NCBI RefSeq assembly: GCF_041549525.1
Contig: NZ_CP157456.1
Span: 434,001-498,000 of the forward strand
From: Paenarthrobacter aurescens
Lineage (GTDB): Bacteria; Actinomycetota; Actinomycetes; Actinomycetales; Micrococcaceae
DNA length: 64,000 bases
Direction: 5' to 3'
Shown: positions 47,764 to 57,010 of the stretch, in pieces
Position numbering within the stretch: position 1 is the stretch's first letter
Layout of the letters: the number at the start of each line of letters is the position of its first letter
Notes under the pieces: generated by a model
Seen by the model: only the letters and a program-made list of their open reading frames with translations
What the model was told of the DNA's origin: nothing
Database searches by the model: none
Position numbers and translations under genes: made by a program

Positions 47764-49065
47764 ATGTCTGCTCCAGTCTTGCCCCTCAACTCACGCGGAA
47801 AACTTTCTTCATCCTTGCCTGCTGAGCAGTTGGCAGAAATCAGCGCGTTGTTCGAGTTCCGGCGCAAGGGTTACTCCCTCGACGCGCCCTTCTACACCGA
47901 CGCCACGATCTTCAAGATCGACATGGAAGCCATTTTCGGCCAGCACTGGATCTTTGCCGGAAGCATTGCCGAACTGCCGGAGCCAGGCGACTACATCACC
48001 GTTGACTACGGCCCCTACTCCCTGATTGTGCTGCGCAATGACGACGGCGGCGTGAACGTCCTTCACAACGTCTGCCGCCACCGCGGTGCCCGCGTCCTGA
48101 CCGAATCCGCCGGGTCCACAGGCAACCTGGTGTGCGGTTACCACTCCTGGACCTACTCTCCGGAAGGCAACCTGATCCACGCCTCGGCGCCGGGAGAGAC
48201 CAAGTTCGACAAGAGCTGCTTCGGCCTCAAGAAGGCCCAAAGCCGCGTGGTGGCCGGTCTGATCTTCGTGTGCGTTGCCGACGAGCCGCCCACGGATTTT
48301 GATGAAACGTCCAAGATCTTCGAGCCCTACCTGGCACCCCACGATCTCTCCAAGACGAAGATTGCCTACCAGCAGAACATCATCGAAGAGGGCAACTGGA
48401 AGCTCGTCATGGAGAACAACCGTGAGTGCTACCACTGCGACGGCCACCCTGAGCTCGCCTGCTCCCTGTTCCCCACCTGGGGCCTGACGGAAGGGCTGAT
48501 CCCGGCCCACCTTGAAGAAGTATGGGATCGCAACAAGGAAGCACAGGCCTCCCTTGAGGAGCGCTGCCGCCGCTACGGCCTTCCCTATGAAGTAGTGGAA
48601 GAGCTCGATACCCGCATTGCCGGTATCCGCATCTCCCGTGAATCGCTGGACGGCGAAGGCGAATCCTTCTCGGCAGATGGCCGCAGGCTCTCCAAGAAGC
48701 TGCTCGGCGACTTGCGCGACTTCCGCCTGGGCCGCTGCTCCATGCACCTGCAGCCCAACAGCTGGTTCCACTTCCAGAGCGACCACGTCATTACGTTCGG
48801 CGTCTTCCCCATCAACGAACACCAGTCCCTGGTGCGCACCACCTGGCTGGTAGCCGACGACGCCGTGGAAGGCGTTGACTACGACCTCGAGAAGCTCACC
48901 TACACCTGGAAGCAGACCAACCTGCAGGACAAGGCGTTCGTGGAGCTGTGCCAGACCGGTGCCGGCAGCCCTGCCTACGAGCCCGGCCCGTACATGAAGA
49001 GCGAGTACCAGGTGGAGGCCTTCATCAACTGGTACGTACAGCGTGTCCAGGAGCACTTGGCATGA
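47764..49065 (+). CDS. gbcA: Rieske monooxygenase, glycine betaine demethylase oxygenase
   Basis: 433 aa. The oxygenase component of glycine betaine monooxygenase, which removes one methyl as formaldehyde to give dimethylglycine. The Rieske cluster is C-R-H (NVCRHRGARVL) and C-x2-H (VCGYHSWTYSPEG) at about residues 101-124. The mononuclear iron site is NWKLVMENNRECYHCDGHPEL. Overlaps gbcB by 4 bp. The related choline or stachydrine oxygenases are alternatives, but the dimethylglycine oxidase in the cluster favours betaine. Confidence 0.9.
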   Translation: MSAPVLPLNSRGKLSSSLPAEQLAEISALFEFRRKGYSLDAPFYTDATIFKIDMEAIFGQHWIFAGSIAELPEPGDYITVDYGPYSLIVLRNDDGGVNVLHNVCRHRGARVLTESAGSTGNLVCGYHSWTYSPEGNLIHASAPGETKFDKSCFGLKKAQSRVVAGLIFVCVADEPPTDFDETSKIFEPYLAPHDLSKTKIAYQQNIIEEGNWKLVMENNRECYHCDGHPELACSLFPTWGLTEGLIPAHLEEVWDRNKEAQASLEERCRRYGLPYEVVEELDTRIAGIRISRESLDGEGESFSADGRRLSKKLLGDLRDFRLGRCSMHLQPNSWFHFQSDHVITFGVFPINEHQSLVRTTWLVADDAVEGVDYDLEKLTYTWKQTNLQDKAFVELCQTGAGSPAYEPGPYMKSEYQVEAFINWYVQRVQEHLA

Positions 49066-50477
49066 CCGAACTCCTCACTGAGCCGCTGGTCCACGAGCCA
49101 CATCGCATTCGCGGCCTTGAAATGCCGTGGAACAGGGTGATGGGAAGCACCGAGGGCCCTGCCAGCGCAGCCCGCGCCCTGGGTCCCTGGCATCCGCAGG
49201 AGTTCATGGCCGAATGCGTGGAGATTGTTCCCGAAGTGGGCGGCATGATGACTTTCGTGTTCCGCCGCTGCGACGGTGCGCCCCTGGCGTTCCGGGCCGG
49301 CCAGTACGTGAATGTGGCCTTCCCCGTAAACGGGGAAGATCAGGATCCGGCGGACCGAAGCTACTCGCTGTCCAGCGCCCCCACCAAGCCCTGGACTTTT
49401 GACATCACGGTAAAACGCGATCCCACCGGCCTGGTTTCACCGTGGGTGCACGAGAACATCAAGCCCGGGACCGTCCTTGAAATGCTGGGGCCTGTGGGGG
49501 CCTTCCACCTGCCCGACGCCGACCGGCGGGCGCGGTATCTCCTGCTGGCTGCCGGGGCGGGCATCACCCCCATCATGTCCATGGTGCGGACCATCCACTC
49601 CCTCCCGGGACAGGCCGACGTTGTAGTGCTGTACCACGGTGCGGCGGACGAGGGTTTTGCCTTTAACAAGGAGCTCGCCTACATCGCCTCGGTGGACTCG
49701 CGCATCAAGGTGTTCTACTCCTTGGGCGACCGGGCCAAGCCTGCGGACTGGGAAGGGCTGAGCGGAAGGCTCACCGCAGCCATGCTGGAACAGGTGGCCC
49801 CGGATGCCAACGGCCGCCAGGTTTACGCCTGTGGTCCCGAGGGCTACTTGAACACCGCCACTGAGCTCCTGGGGAAGGTGGGCGTAGACGATACCTCCAT
49901 CCACATGGAGTTCTTCACCGGTGATCGCCAGACCATCCTTGAATACCAGGCAGAGCTCGCGCACGCAGCGGACATTGCGGAGGAAATCGCTGAGGAAATA
50001 GCGGAATCCGCAGAGGACTACTACGAAAGCCAGCCCGCAGCGTTTGGGCTCTACGAGCCAGGTTACGACGCCGAGGGGACCCTGAAGGCGACGGGCCTGG
50101 AACTGGAGTCCGCCGAGCCGGATTTGGCCGATCCCGAAGCTTCCGGCGCCGGTGCAGACGTGGAGCAGGAAGTTGCCACACCTGACGCCTCGAGCTTTGA
50201 GACGGTGGGAACCGGCAGCCTCACCCTGTCCTTCATGCGCACGGGCATCAATGTGCGCATTGACCCCAGCGAGCACATCCTGGGCCCGGCCCAGCGTGCC
50301 GGCGTCAGGATCGGTGCCAACTGCAAGGAGGGCATGTGTGGTTCCTGCAAGGTGGTCAAGCTGTCCGGCGACATTGAGATGAACCACCAAGGTGGCATCC
50401 GTGCACGTGAGATTGACGCAGGAAAGTTCCTTCCCTGCTGCTCCACCGCAAAGACCGATATGGTGATCGACGCCTAG
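49062..50477 (+). CDS. gbcB: Rieske monooxygenase reductase, with long linker
   Basis: 471 aa from the ATG at 49062. Electron-transfer partner of GbcA. FAD domain: DRSYSLSSAPTKPWTFDITV; NAD domain: LLLAAGAGITPIMSMVRTIH and VYACGPEGYLNTATELL. C-terminal plant-type ferredoxin: ANCKEGMCGSCKVVKLSGD and FLPCCS (C-x4-C-x2-C plus distal Cys). Between them, about residues 285-385, is an acidic insert (IAEEIAEEIAESAEDYYES, then GLYEPGYDAEGTLKATG) of about 100 residues, absent as far as I recall from the Pseudomonas protein of about 370 aa. Its stop overlaps that of the convergent glycosidase gene. Confidence 0.9.
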   Translation: MTELLTEPLVHEPHRIRGLEMPWNRVMGSTEGPASAARALGPWHPQEFMAECVEIVPEVGGMMTFVFRRCDGAPLAFRAGQYVNVAFPVNGEDQDPADRSYSLSSAPTKPWTFDITVKRDPTGLVSPWVHENIKPGTVLEMLGPVGAFHLPDADRRARYLLLAAGAGITPIMSMVRTIHSLPGQADVVVLYHGAADEGFAFNKELAYIASVDSRIKVFYSLGDRAKPADWEGLSGRLTAAMLEQVAPDANGRQVYACGPEGYLNTATELLGKVGVDDTSIHMEFFTGDRQTILEYQAELAHAADIAEEIAEEIAESAEDYYESQPAAFGLYEPGYDAEGTLKATGLELESAEPDLADPEASGAGADVEQEVATPDASSFETVGTGSLTLSFMRTGINVRIDPSEHILGPAQRAGVRIGANCKEGMCGSCKVVKLSGDIEMNHQGGIRAREIDAGKFLPCCSTAKTDMVIDA

Positions 50478-52651
50478 CGGCCAGGATCGGCACGCCTCAG
50501 TTCGGCCTTTTCCACGAGTTCGGTAATCCACGGCCGCTGCGCACGGTGGAGAGTCAGTCCATCCGGAAGACCTTGGACGTGGGCTGAGGAACCAGCCACG
50601 TCAATGGTGATCCGGCCGCTTCCCATGGGGGCGTTGCTGATGTGCAGGTCTCCGTAAGACTCCGGCAATACCGGATCGAGCCAGACCCCGCCCAAGGAAA
50701 TATGGGCGTCGTAGCGCATGAGTCCGGTGATCAGCTGGATGGGAGTGGTGGCAGCCCAGGCCTGTGGAGAGCAGGCAGTTGGATACGGTACAGGCTCCCT
50801 GAATTGTTCGCGGGGGAAACCGCAGAACAGTTCGGGGAGCCTTCCGCCTGAAAACTCGGCAGCTTCAAGCAGGGCAGTGGCAATTCGCTGTGCCTCCTCC
50901 ACGAAGCCGTACCGGAGCAACCCGGCCGCTATCAAAGCGTTGTCATGGGGCCACACCGATCCGTTGTGGTAGCTGGCGGGGTTGTAGGCGCCCATATCGC
51001 TGGCCAATGTCCGCACGCCCCAGCCGCTGAACATTTCCGGAGACATCAGCCGCTCCACCACAAAGGGCGCCTTGTCCTCATCCACCAGCCCGAACCACAG
51101 GCAGTGCCCCATATTTGAGGCACACGCGTCCACGGGGCGCTTGTCCTTGTCCAAAGCAACCGCGTAGTAGCCCTTGTCCGGAAGCCAGAACTCTTCATTG
51201 AATTTCTTTTTCAGGCGGGCAGCACGTTCCCTGAGTTCCGCTGCCAAGGTGAGATCGCCGTCGTCGTACGCCATCCAGGCGCGCGCCATATAGGCGCCGT
51301 GCACGTATGCCTGGACTTCGCACAGCGCCAACGGAGGCTCGGCAATGGTGCCGTCGGCAAAGTTGATACCGTCCCAAGAGTCCTTCCAGCCCTGGTTGAT
51401 GAGACCGTGCTCGTTGGGACGCCCGTACTCCACAAAGCCGTCGCCGTCCCTGTCCCCGTAGTCCCGGATCCACTCGAGCGCGCGGTCCGCGTTGGGGAGG
51501 AGCTCTGAAATGACGTCCTTGGCGAAACCCCAGCGGCTCACTGATCCCAGCACAATGACAAAGAGGGGAGTGGCGTCCACGCTGCCGTAGTACGCAGATT
51601 TTCCGCCCAGAGCCAGTCCGCTGGAGACATCCAGCCGGACTTCATGCAGGATCTTGCCCGGTTCTTCCTCGCTGGTGGTGTCCACCACCGTTCCCTGACG
51701 GTCAGCCAGTGTGCGCAGCGTTCCCAGAGCCAAAGACGGATCAACAGGCAACGCCATTTCTGAGGCCCACAAGGAGTCCCGGCCGAACAACGTCATGAAC
51801 CATGGCGCTCCGGCGGCCACAACCACCCTGTTTGGATGGTCCGGATCCTGGATCCGCAAAGCACCAAGATCCTCGTAACTGCGCCTCAGAGTGCGCTCGA
51901 TGGAGCGGTTCCCTACCTGCAGCCGGGGGATCTTGGCTACCCATTCCTCCCGGCGACGATCACTGGGAGACAACTCGCCGCGGGACGGATGTGCGAAAGG
52001 CGCCCGTGCCGTTCCAAGGGAAGCACCTGCGCCGTCAGTGGGCACCACGCTCACCCGGGTGCTCCAGCTGCCGGAAGGTTCAATTTTGGCGGTGAAGCCC
52101 AACGCCCTGGCCCCTGCGCCGGCGCCCTCGGCCCTGATGACCACACTCTTGCGGATGCCCTCCCACTTTCCGCGGATTTCCAGGGAATCGCCCTCCGGTA
52201 CGCGGGTCTCGGTCCACTGCCGCGTAATGCGGGCTTCCTTCACTTCAAAAAGGTCGGCGAAATCGGACTCAGCCGTCAGCAGGATCCGGCACTCCACGGG
52301 ATGTTTGGAGTAGTTCCGGACCGTAATCTCTTCCAGGATTCCCGCTCCGACTTCCCGGAGCCGCTCCACCAGCAAGGGGCTGTCCGCGTACCCATCCGAG
52401 CGAGGTACCCGGCCAGCGAACAGGGCCCGGTAGGGTTCACGGGTTTCAGCTGCCAGCGGTTCGATCACCAGGCCGTTGACGGTCAGTTCCCATCGGGACA
52501 GAATCCGGGTGTCCAGATGAAAGACGCCGTGGGGAAGTCCCGGATGGATGTCGCCGTTGGCCGCGGAAATACAAAAGGACGAGCCTTCCACCAACGTGAC
52601 CGTTCCGGAGCCCAGTGGCCCCGCTGCCGTGTCAGCATTCCATCCGGCCAC
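50474..52651 (-). CDS. Glycogen debranching-type amylo-alpha-1,6-glucosidase family protein
   Basis: 725 aa from the GTG at 52651 (AAAGGA 7 bases upstream); GTG 52669 adds six codons. The N-terminal GDE_N-type domain has EGSSFCISAANGDIHPGLPHG and FHLDTRILSRWELTVNG. The C-terminal (alpha/alpha)6 catalytic domain has APWFMTLFGRDSLWASEMAL, a DYGDRDGDGFVEYGRPNEHGL stretch and SYHNGSVWPHDNALIAAGLLR. Such proteins hydrolyse alpha-glucosidic linkages; the exact substrate is not certain. No carbohydrate genes adjoin it. Confidence 0.85.
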   Translation of the reverse strand: MAGWNADTAAGPLGSGTVTLVEGSSFCISAANGDIHPGLPHGVFHLDTRILSRWELTVNGLVIEPLAAETREPYRALFAGRVPRSDGYADSPLLVERLREVGAGILEEITVRNYSKHPVECRILLTAESDFADLFEVKEARITRQWTETRVPEGDSLEIRGKWEGIRKSVVIRAEGAGAGARALGFTAKIEPSGSWSTRVSVVPTDGAGASLGTARAPFAHPSRGELSPSDRRREEWVAKIPRLQVGNRSIERTLRRSYEDLGALRIQDPDHPNRVVVAAGAPWFMTLFGRDSLWASEMALPVDPSLALGTLRTLADRQGTVVDTTSEEEPGKILHEVRLDVSSGLALGGKSAYYGSVDATPLFVIVLGSVSRWGFAKDVISELLPNADRALEWIRDYGDRDGDGFVEYGRPNEHGLINQGWKDSWDGINFADGTIAEPPLALCEVQAYVHGAYMARAWMAYDDGDLTLAAELRERAARLKKKFNEEFWLPDKGYYAVALDKDKRPVDACASNMGHCLWFGLVDEDKAPFVVERLMSPEMFSGWGVRTLASDMGAYNPASYHNGSVWPHDNALIAAGLLRYGFVEEAQRIATALLEAAEFSGGRLPELFCGFPREQFREPVPYPTACSPQAWAATTPIQLITGLMRYDAHISLGGVWLDPVLPESYGDLHISNAPMGSGRITIDVAGSSAHVQGLPDGLTLHRAQRPWITELVEKAELRRADPGR

Positions 52652-52931
52652 AACATGTTCCTTTACCACTAAGCGTGCGGATCGCTTGAGCCTGACTGCC
52701 GTCCAGCGGCAGCCTCCTGCAAGGATGTATCCGACGCTACGCCGGAGAGCGTCAAGGCACCAGAGCCAAGCGGAATCCCGGCATTTGCGGAGCCTGCAAC
52801 TTGTGCCTGCAACCCAGAGTTAATCTCGATTCCTCGTCCGAGCACCCGGAACAGGTCTATAGTGAGGGAACAGGACATTCGCTGATGCAGCCCGGCGGCC
52901 CCAATATTCTTCCGACGCCGGAGGCCCCGTA
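52652..52931. other. 280-bp divergent region upstream of the 112-aa protein
   Basis: No gene seen. It contains a short hairpin (CTGCCG/CGGCAG near 52695) and a good -10 box TATAGT at 52858-52863 for the rightward gene, without a strong -35. Part must be the promoter of the debranching-type gene. Confidence 0.45.
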
Positions 52932-53270
52932 ATGACCGACACCCAAATTGGCAGCTTTATTCGAGACTGTGTGGTGTTTGAGGACGACACTGAGAACGGC
53001 TTGGACTTTGACACTTTCTATGGCCTGTACATCAGCTGGTGCGTTCTTGGACGCAAAATCCCCATTCCCGACTCCGCTTTCAAGACTGCCCTTGAGCTCG
53101 AGGGCCACAAGCCCATCAAAGAAAATGGCCGGAGAATTTACGCCGGCATGAGCATGGTTGGTCCGGCCGCCAGGGACTACGTGGTGAACAGTGTTCCCAT
53201 GTGGAGCGAAACAGCTACCGACCTCCCGGTTGCTGAGATCCGCCAGCAGGCCGTGGCTTCCATCGCCTGA
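52932..53270 (+). CDS. Orphan protein resembling the primase C-terminal winged helix
   Basis: 112 aa, ATG start. The segment YGLYISWCVLGRKIPIPDSAFKTALELEGHKPIKENGRRIYAGM (43 residues, about 36-78) follows the pattern of the wHTH at the C-terminus of phage and plasmid D5-type primase-helicases: a Y..W.C...G helix, F..AL, then a basic GRR.Y.G wing. Nothing else of a phage is nearby. It ends in a strong terminator, so it is a single-gene unit. Function unknown; DNA binding is inferred from the motif. Confidence 0.65.
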   Translation: MTDTQIGSFIRDCVVFEDDTENGLDFDTFYGLYISWCVLGRKIPIPDSAFKTALELEGHKPIKENGRRIYAGMSMVGPAARDYVVNSVPMWSETATDLPVAEIRQQAVASIA

Positions 53271-53287
53271 TCCATACCAGCGAGCTC

Positions 53288-53337
53288 ACAGCCCATGCCC
53301 CTAGGATTCTTAGGGGGCATGGGCTGTTCCTGTTTTT
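53288..53337 (+). terminator. Strong intrinsic terminator
   Basis: ACAGCCCATGCCCCTA (53288-53303) pairs with 53311-53327 with one bulged base. A T-rich tail (TTCCTGTTTTT) follows. It ends the orphan winged-helix gene 17 bases after its stop. Confidence 0.9.
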
Positions 53338-53362
53338 CGGAAGTTCTCGCTGAAAGGTACTC

Positions 53363-54772
53363 ATGAAGCCGTCCATCGTATGGTTCCGGGATGATCTGCG
53401 GGTGGCCGATAACCCGGCCTTGCGTGCCGCCGTCGACGACGGCGCTGCCGTAGCCCTGTACGTCCTGGACGAAGAATCGCCAGGCATCCGCCCTCATGGC
53501 GGCGCCGCGCGGTGGTGGCTCCACCATTCGCTGACCCGCCTCCGTGAGGACCTGGACAAACTCGGTGTCCCGTTGCTCCTCCGCCGGGGGCCGGCAGCTG
53601 ACGTCGTTCAGAAGACTACGACGGCGATTGGCGCCGGCGGGCTGTATTGGAACCGGCGGTACGGTTCCGCTGAGCGGACGGTCGACGCCGGCATCAAGGC
53701 TTGGGCGGGCGAGGCCGGACTTCATGTTTCGAGTTTTCAGGCTTCTCTGCTCCATGAGCCGTGGGAAGTGACCACCAAAACGGGCGGACAATACAAGGTA
53801 TTCACCCCTTTCTGGCGGACAATTTCTGCCCAGGACTTCCGTGAACCGCTGGCAGTGCCCGAGGCGGGCCACGGTTTTTCGGGAAAGCTGCCTGCGTATG
53901 ACCAACTGGAATCGTGGCACCTGCTGCCCACAAAGCCGGACTGGTCCGGGGGACTGGCAGAGATGTGGACCCCGGGCGCTGAGGCCGGGCACAAGAGGCT
54001 CGCCAGGTTCGTAGCGAACGGCCTGTCCAACTACAGCGAGGGCCGCAACCGGCCGGACACGGATGGGAGCAGCTGCCTCTCACCGTACCTGCGGTGGGGT
54101 GAGCTCAGTCCATTTGAGGTGTGGCACGCTTTGGGTTCCAAACGGTCCGAAAGTGCCTCGATTTACGCTTCCGAGTTGGGCTGGCGCGAATTCTGCTGGC
54201 ATCAGTATTTCCACAACCCGGACCTTGCAACGGCAAACCTTCGCCCTGAGTTTGATCGATTCCCGTGGGCGTGGCCGGGTAGTAGGAACACCGGCAGTGA
54301 CAGTAGCGGCAACGGCAAGCATCCGGGCCATGAATCCGCTCCGGAGGAGTTCCGGGCCTGGCAGCAAGGGCGTACCGGTTTCCCCATGGTGGATGCCGGG
54401 CAGCGGCAACTCTGGCATACAGGATGGATGCACAACCGCGTCCGCATGGTTGCGGCCAGTTTCCTGGTGAAGAACCTCGGCATCCACTGGCAGCTGGGGG
54501 AGCAGTGGTTCTGGGACACCTTGGTGGATGCCGATCCTGCATCGAACCCCGCCAACTGGCAGTGGGTGGCAGGTTCCGGGGCGGATGCGTCGCCGTTCTT
54601 CAGGATCTTCAACCCCGAGGCCCAGCGGGTGAAGTTCGATCCTCAGGGGAAATACATTGCCCACTGGATTCCGGAGTTCGGGACACCGGAGTACGCCGAG
54701 GAGATTGTGGACTTGAAGACCACCCGGGCGGAGGCGCTGGAGGCGTACAAGGAGATGAGAGAGGTCCACTGA
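53363..54772 (+). CDS. phrB: Deoxyribodipyrimidine photolyase
   Basis: 469 aa CPD photolyase of class I. The N-terminal alpha/beta antenna domain starts IVWFRDDLRVADNPALRAAV. The FAD-binding domain has GRNRPDTDGSSCLSPYLRWGELS, HNRVRMVAASFLVKNLGIHW (near residue 355) and DADPASNPANWQWVAGSG. It uses blue light to split pyrimidine dimers. It has its own ribosome site (GAAAGG) after the terminator at 53288. Confidence 0.95.
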   Translation: MKPSIVWFRDDLRVADNPALRAAVDDGAAVALYVLDEESPGIRPHGGAARWWLHHSLTRLREDLDKLGVPLLLRRGPAADVVQKTTTAIGAGGLYWNRRYGSAERTVDAGIKAWAGEAGLHVSSFQASLLHEPWEVTTKTGGQYKVFTPFWRTISAQDFREPLAVPEAGHGFSGKLPAYDQLESWHLLPTKPDWSGGLAEMWTPGAEAGHKRLARFVANGLSNYSEGRNRPDTDGSSCLSPYLRWGELSPFEVWHALGSKRSESASIYASELGWREFCWHQYFHNPDLATANLRPEFDRFPWAWPGSRNTGSDSSGNGKHPGHESAPEEFRAWQQGRTGFPMVDAGQRQLWHTGWMHNRVRMVAASFLVKNLGIHWQLGEQWFWDTLVDADPASNPANWQWVAGSGADASPFFRIFNPEAQRVKFDPQGKYIAHWIPEFGTPEYAEEIVDLKTTRAEALEAYKEMREVH

Positions 54773-54815
54773 GGGCTTCCCAAGAGTCTGCCGGGGCCGA
54801 CTATAGGCTGGGTCC

Positions 54816-55388
54816 ATGTCAACGGAATCCATCCTCAAGGTCCTCATCATGGTGTTTGTGGCCATGTTCATCGCCGCCATTGCCTGGTGGGCGCGGAAGC
54901 ACCCCAACAGGTCCAAGGAGTACCCGGAGCAGGTCCGCATGCCCAAGATTGTTCCGATGGTGGGCTGGCTTTTCCTGAGCGTGGGTCTTCTCATGAGCCT
55001 GGTCTCGTTCAGCTATGATCGTTCCCCTGTGGGCGCCCGAATCGCTGCGGTCGCCATCTTCCTGGGCGGCCTGGCTTTCGTGCTCATGTATCGCAACTTT
55101 TACGTGGCACCACGCGATTTTGAGGTGGCCTTCCGGAGTGTGTTCGGCAAAGAGCACCTTGTGCCCTACAGCGACATCACCCACTACAGTTTCCAGACCA
55201 TGAAGGGGCAGCCGTACTTGACGGTGAAGTCGGTGGACGGCGCCAAGCTCAGCCTGAATATCAGGGCCTATGACATGACGCCGCTCCTGCGGGCCATCGA
55301 TTTCCACAAGGTCACAGGCCACTGGCCCGCCCGGACGGACGTTCCCGGCGGAGGCTATGGGGCGGAAAAACACCACTCTGGAAATTAG
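54816..55388 (+). CDS. Membrane protein with PH-like domain, unknown
   Basis: 190 aa. Three membrane segments (ILKVLIMVFVAMFIAAIAWW, MVGWLFLSVGLLMSLVSFSY, RIAAVAIFLGGLAFVLMYRN) are followed by a cytoplasmic domain with alternating strands (DFEVAFRSVFGKEHLVPYSDI, YLTVKSVDGAKLSLNIRAYD) like a bacterial PH domain. ATG start. No close family named. It stands alone after the photolyase. Confidence 0.7.
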   Translation: MSTESILKVLIMVFVAMFIAAIAWWARKHPNRSKEYPEQVRMPKIVPMVGWLFLSVGLLMSLVSFSYDRSPVGARIAAVAIFLGGLAFVLMYRNFYVAPRDFEVAFRSVFGKEHLVPYSDITHYSFQTMKGQPYLTVKSVDGAKLSLNIRAYDMTPLLRAIDFHKVTGHWPARTDVPGGGYGAEKHHSGN

Positions 55389-55395
55389 TAGGAAG

Positions 55396-55411
55396 TCCGA
55401 GTATATTCGGA
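55396..55411. promoter_or_regulatory. 16-bp palindrome upstream of the valine catabolism operon
   Basis: TCCGAGTATATTCGGA is a near-perfect palindrome with one mismatched pair, 8 bases after the PH-like gene stop and 100 bases before mmsA. It is a candidate operator; no regulator gene is adjacent. Confidence 0.5.
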
Positions 55412-55510
55412 TTCAGAGATGACCTGGATCACAGTTGGTCACGTGTTCCGCAACGGTCACAGCACCCGGCGGCACGGCAGTCATTCACCGATGCAAAGGA
55501 GCATTTCACC

Positions 55511-57010
55511 ATGGTGCGCGAGCTTTCCCACTACGTAGACGGCCAGAGGATGGACGGCACGTCCGGCCGGTTCAGTGATGTCTACGATCCCTGCACGGGC
55601 GAAGTCCAGGCGCGGCTTCCGCTGGCCAGCGCGGATGAGGTTCGCAACGCCGTCGCAAACGCCGAGAAAGGCCAGCTCGAATGGGCGGCCATGAACCCGC
55701 AGCGCCGCGGCCGCATCCTGCTCAAGTTCGTGGATCTGGTCAACGAAAACATGGACGAACTCGCCAAACTCCTGTCCTCCGAACACGGCAAGACCTTCGC
55801 GGACGCCAAAGGCGATATCCAGCGCGGAATAGAGGTGGTGGAATTCTCCGCCGGGGCGCCGCACCTGCTCAAAGGCGAATTCTCGGACAACGCAGGCCAA
55901 GGAATTGACGTCCACTCGCTCCGCCAGCCGCTGGGCGTCGTCGCAGGAATCACACCCTTCAACTTCCCGGCCATGATCCCGCTGTGGAAGTCCGGTCCGG
56001 CGCTCGCAGCCGGCAACGCGTTCATCCTTAAGCCCTCGGAACGGGACCCCTCCGTTCCGCTGCGCCTGGCCGAGCTGTACAGCGAGGCCGGCGTACCCAA
56101 TGGCGTCTTCAACGTCATCAATGGGGACAAGGAAGCCGTGGATGCGTTGCTTGAGGATCCGCGGGTGAAGGCCATCGGCTTTGTGGGCTCTACGCCCATT
56201 GCCCAGTACATTTACGCCACCGCGGCTGCCCACGGCAAACGCGCGCAGTGCTTCGGCGGGGCGAAGAACCACATGGTGATCATGCCCGACGCCGATCTTG
56301 ACATGGCAGCCGACGCCCTCATCGGTGCCGGGTATGGTTCCGCCGGTGAACGCTGCATGGCGATCTCCGTTGCCGTGCCCGTGGGTCAGGAAACCGCTGA
56401 CGCGCTGGTGGCCAAGCTGACCGAACGCGTCAAGGACCTCAAAGTGGGCCACAGCATGGACAAGGACTCGGATTTTGGCCCGGTGGTGGCAGCTTCGGCC
56501 AAGGAGCGGATTGAGGGCTACATCCAGTCCGGCGTGGACGAAGGCGCAACGTTGGTTACCGATGGCCGCGGCCTCACCGTGGACGGTTATGACGGCGGCT
56601 TCTGGGTTGGGCCCACCCTCTTCGACAACGTCACCAAGGACATGAAGATCTATAAGGAAGAGATCTTCGGGCCGGTCCTTAGCGTGCTGCGCGCGGCTGA
56701 CTATGATGAAGCGCTCAGGCTCTGCAGCGAGCACGAGTTCGGCAACGGCGTCGCAATTTTCACCCGCGACGGCGACTCCGCCCGCGACTTTGCCAGCCGC
56801 GTGGAGGTGGGCATGGTGGGCATCAACGTTCCCATCCCCGTGCCGATCGCGTACTACACGTTTGGCGGGTGGAAGGCGTCCGGCTTCGGGGACCTCAACC
56901 AGCATGGTGCCGATGCCTTCCGCTTCTACACCAAGACCAAGACCGTGACGTCGCGGTGGCCCTCGGGCATTCGCCAGGGCGCCAGCTTCATCATGCCGGC
57001 AGGCAGCTGA
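55511..57010 (+). CDS. mmsA: Methylmalonate-semialdehyde dehydrogenase (CoA-acylating)
   Basis: 499 aa. Oxidises methylmalonate semialdehyde to propionyl-CoA in valine breakdown, an ALDH-family enzyme. Seen: VAGITPFNFPAMIPLWKSGP, GFVGSTPIAQYIYATAAAHG, the catalytic Cys in GSAGERCMAISVAV (about residue 282) and KIYKEEIFGPVLSVLRA. TGATG junction with the next gene shows coupling. IolA, the inositol-pathway counterpart, is similar but the neighbours point to valine. Confidence 0.93.
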   Translation: MVRELSHYVDGQRMDGTSGRFSDVYDPCTGEVQARLPLASADEVRNAVANAEKGQLEWAAMNPQRRGRILLKFVDLVNENMDELAKLLSSEHGKTFADAKGDIQRGIEVVEFSAGAPHLLKGEFSDNAGQGIDVHSLRQPLGVVAGITPFNFPAMIPLWKSGPALAAGNAFILKPSERDPSVPLRLAELYSEAGVPNGVFNVINGDKEAVDALLEDPRVKAIGFVGSTPIAQYIYATAAAHGKRAQCFGGAKNHMVIMPDADLDMAADALIGAGYGSAGERCMAISVAVPVGQETADALVAKLTERVKDLKVGHSMDKDSDFGPVVAASAKERIEGYIQSGVDEGATLVTDGRGLTVDGYDGGFWVGPTLFDNVTKDMKIYKEEIFGPVLSVLRAADYDEALRLCSEHEFGNGVAIFTRDGDSARDFASRVEVGMVGINVPIPVPIAYYTFGGWKASGFGDLNQHGADAFRFYTKTKTVTSRWPSGIRQGASFIMPAGS

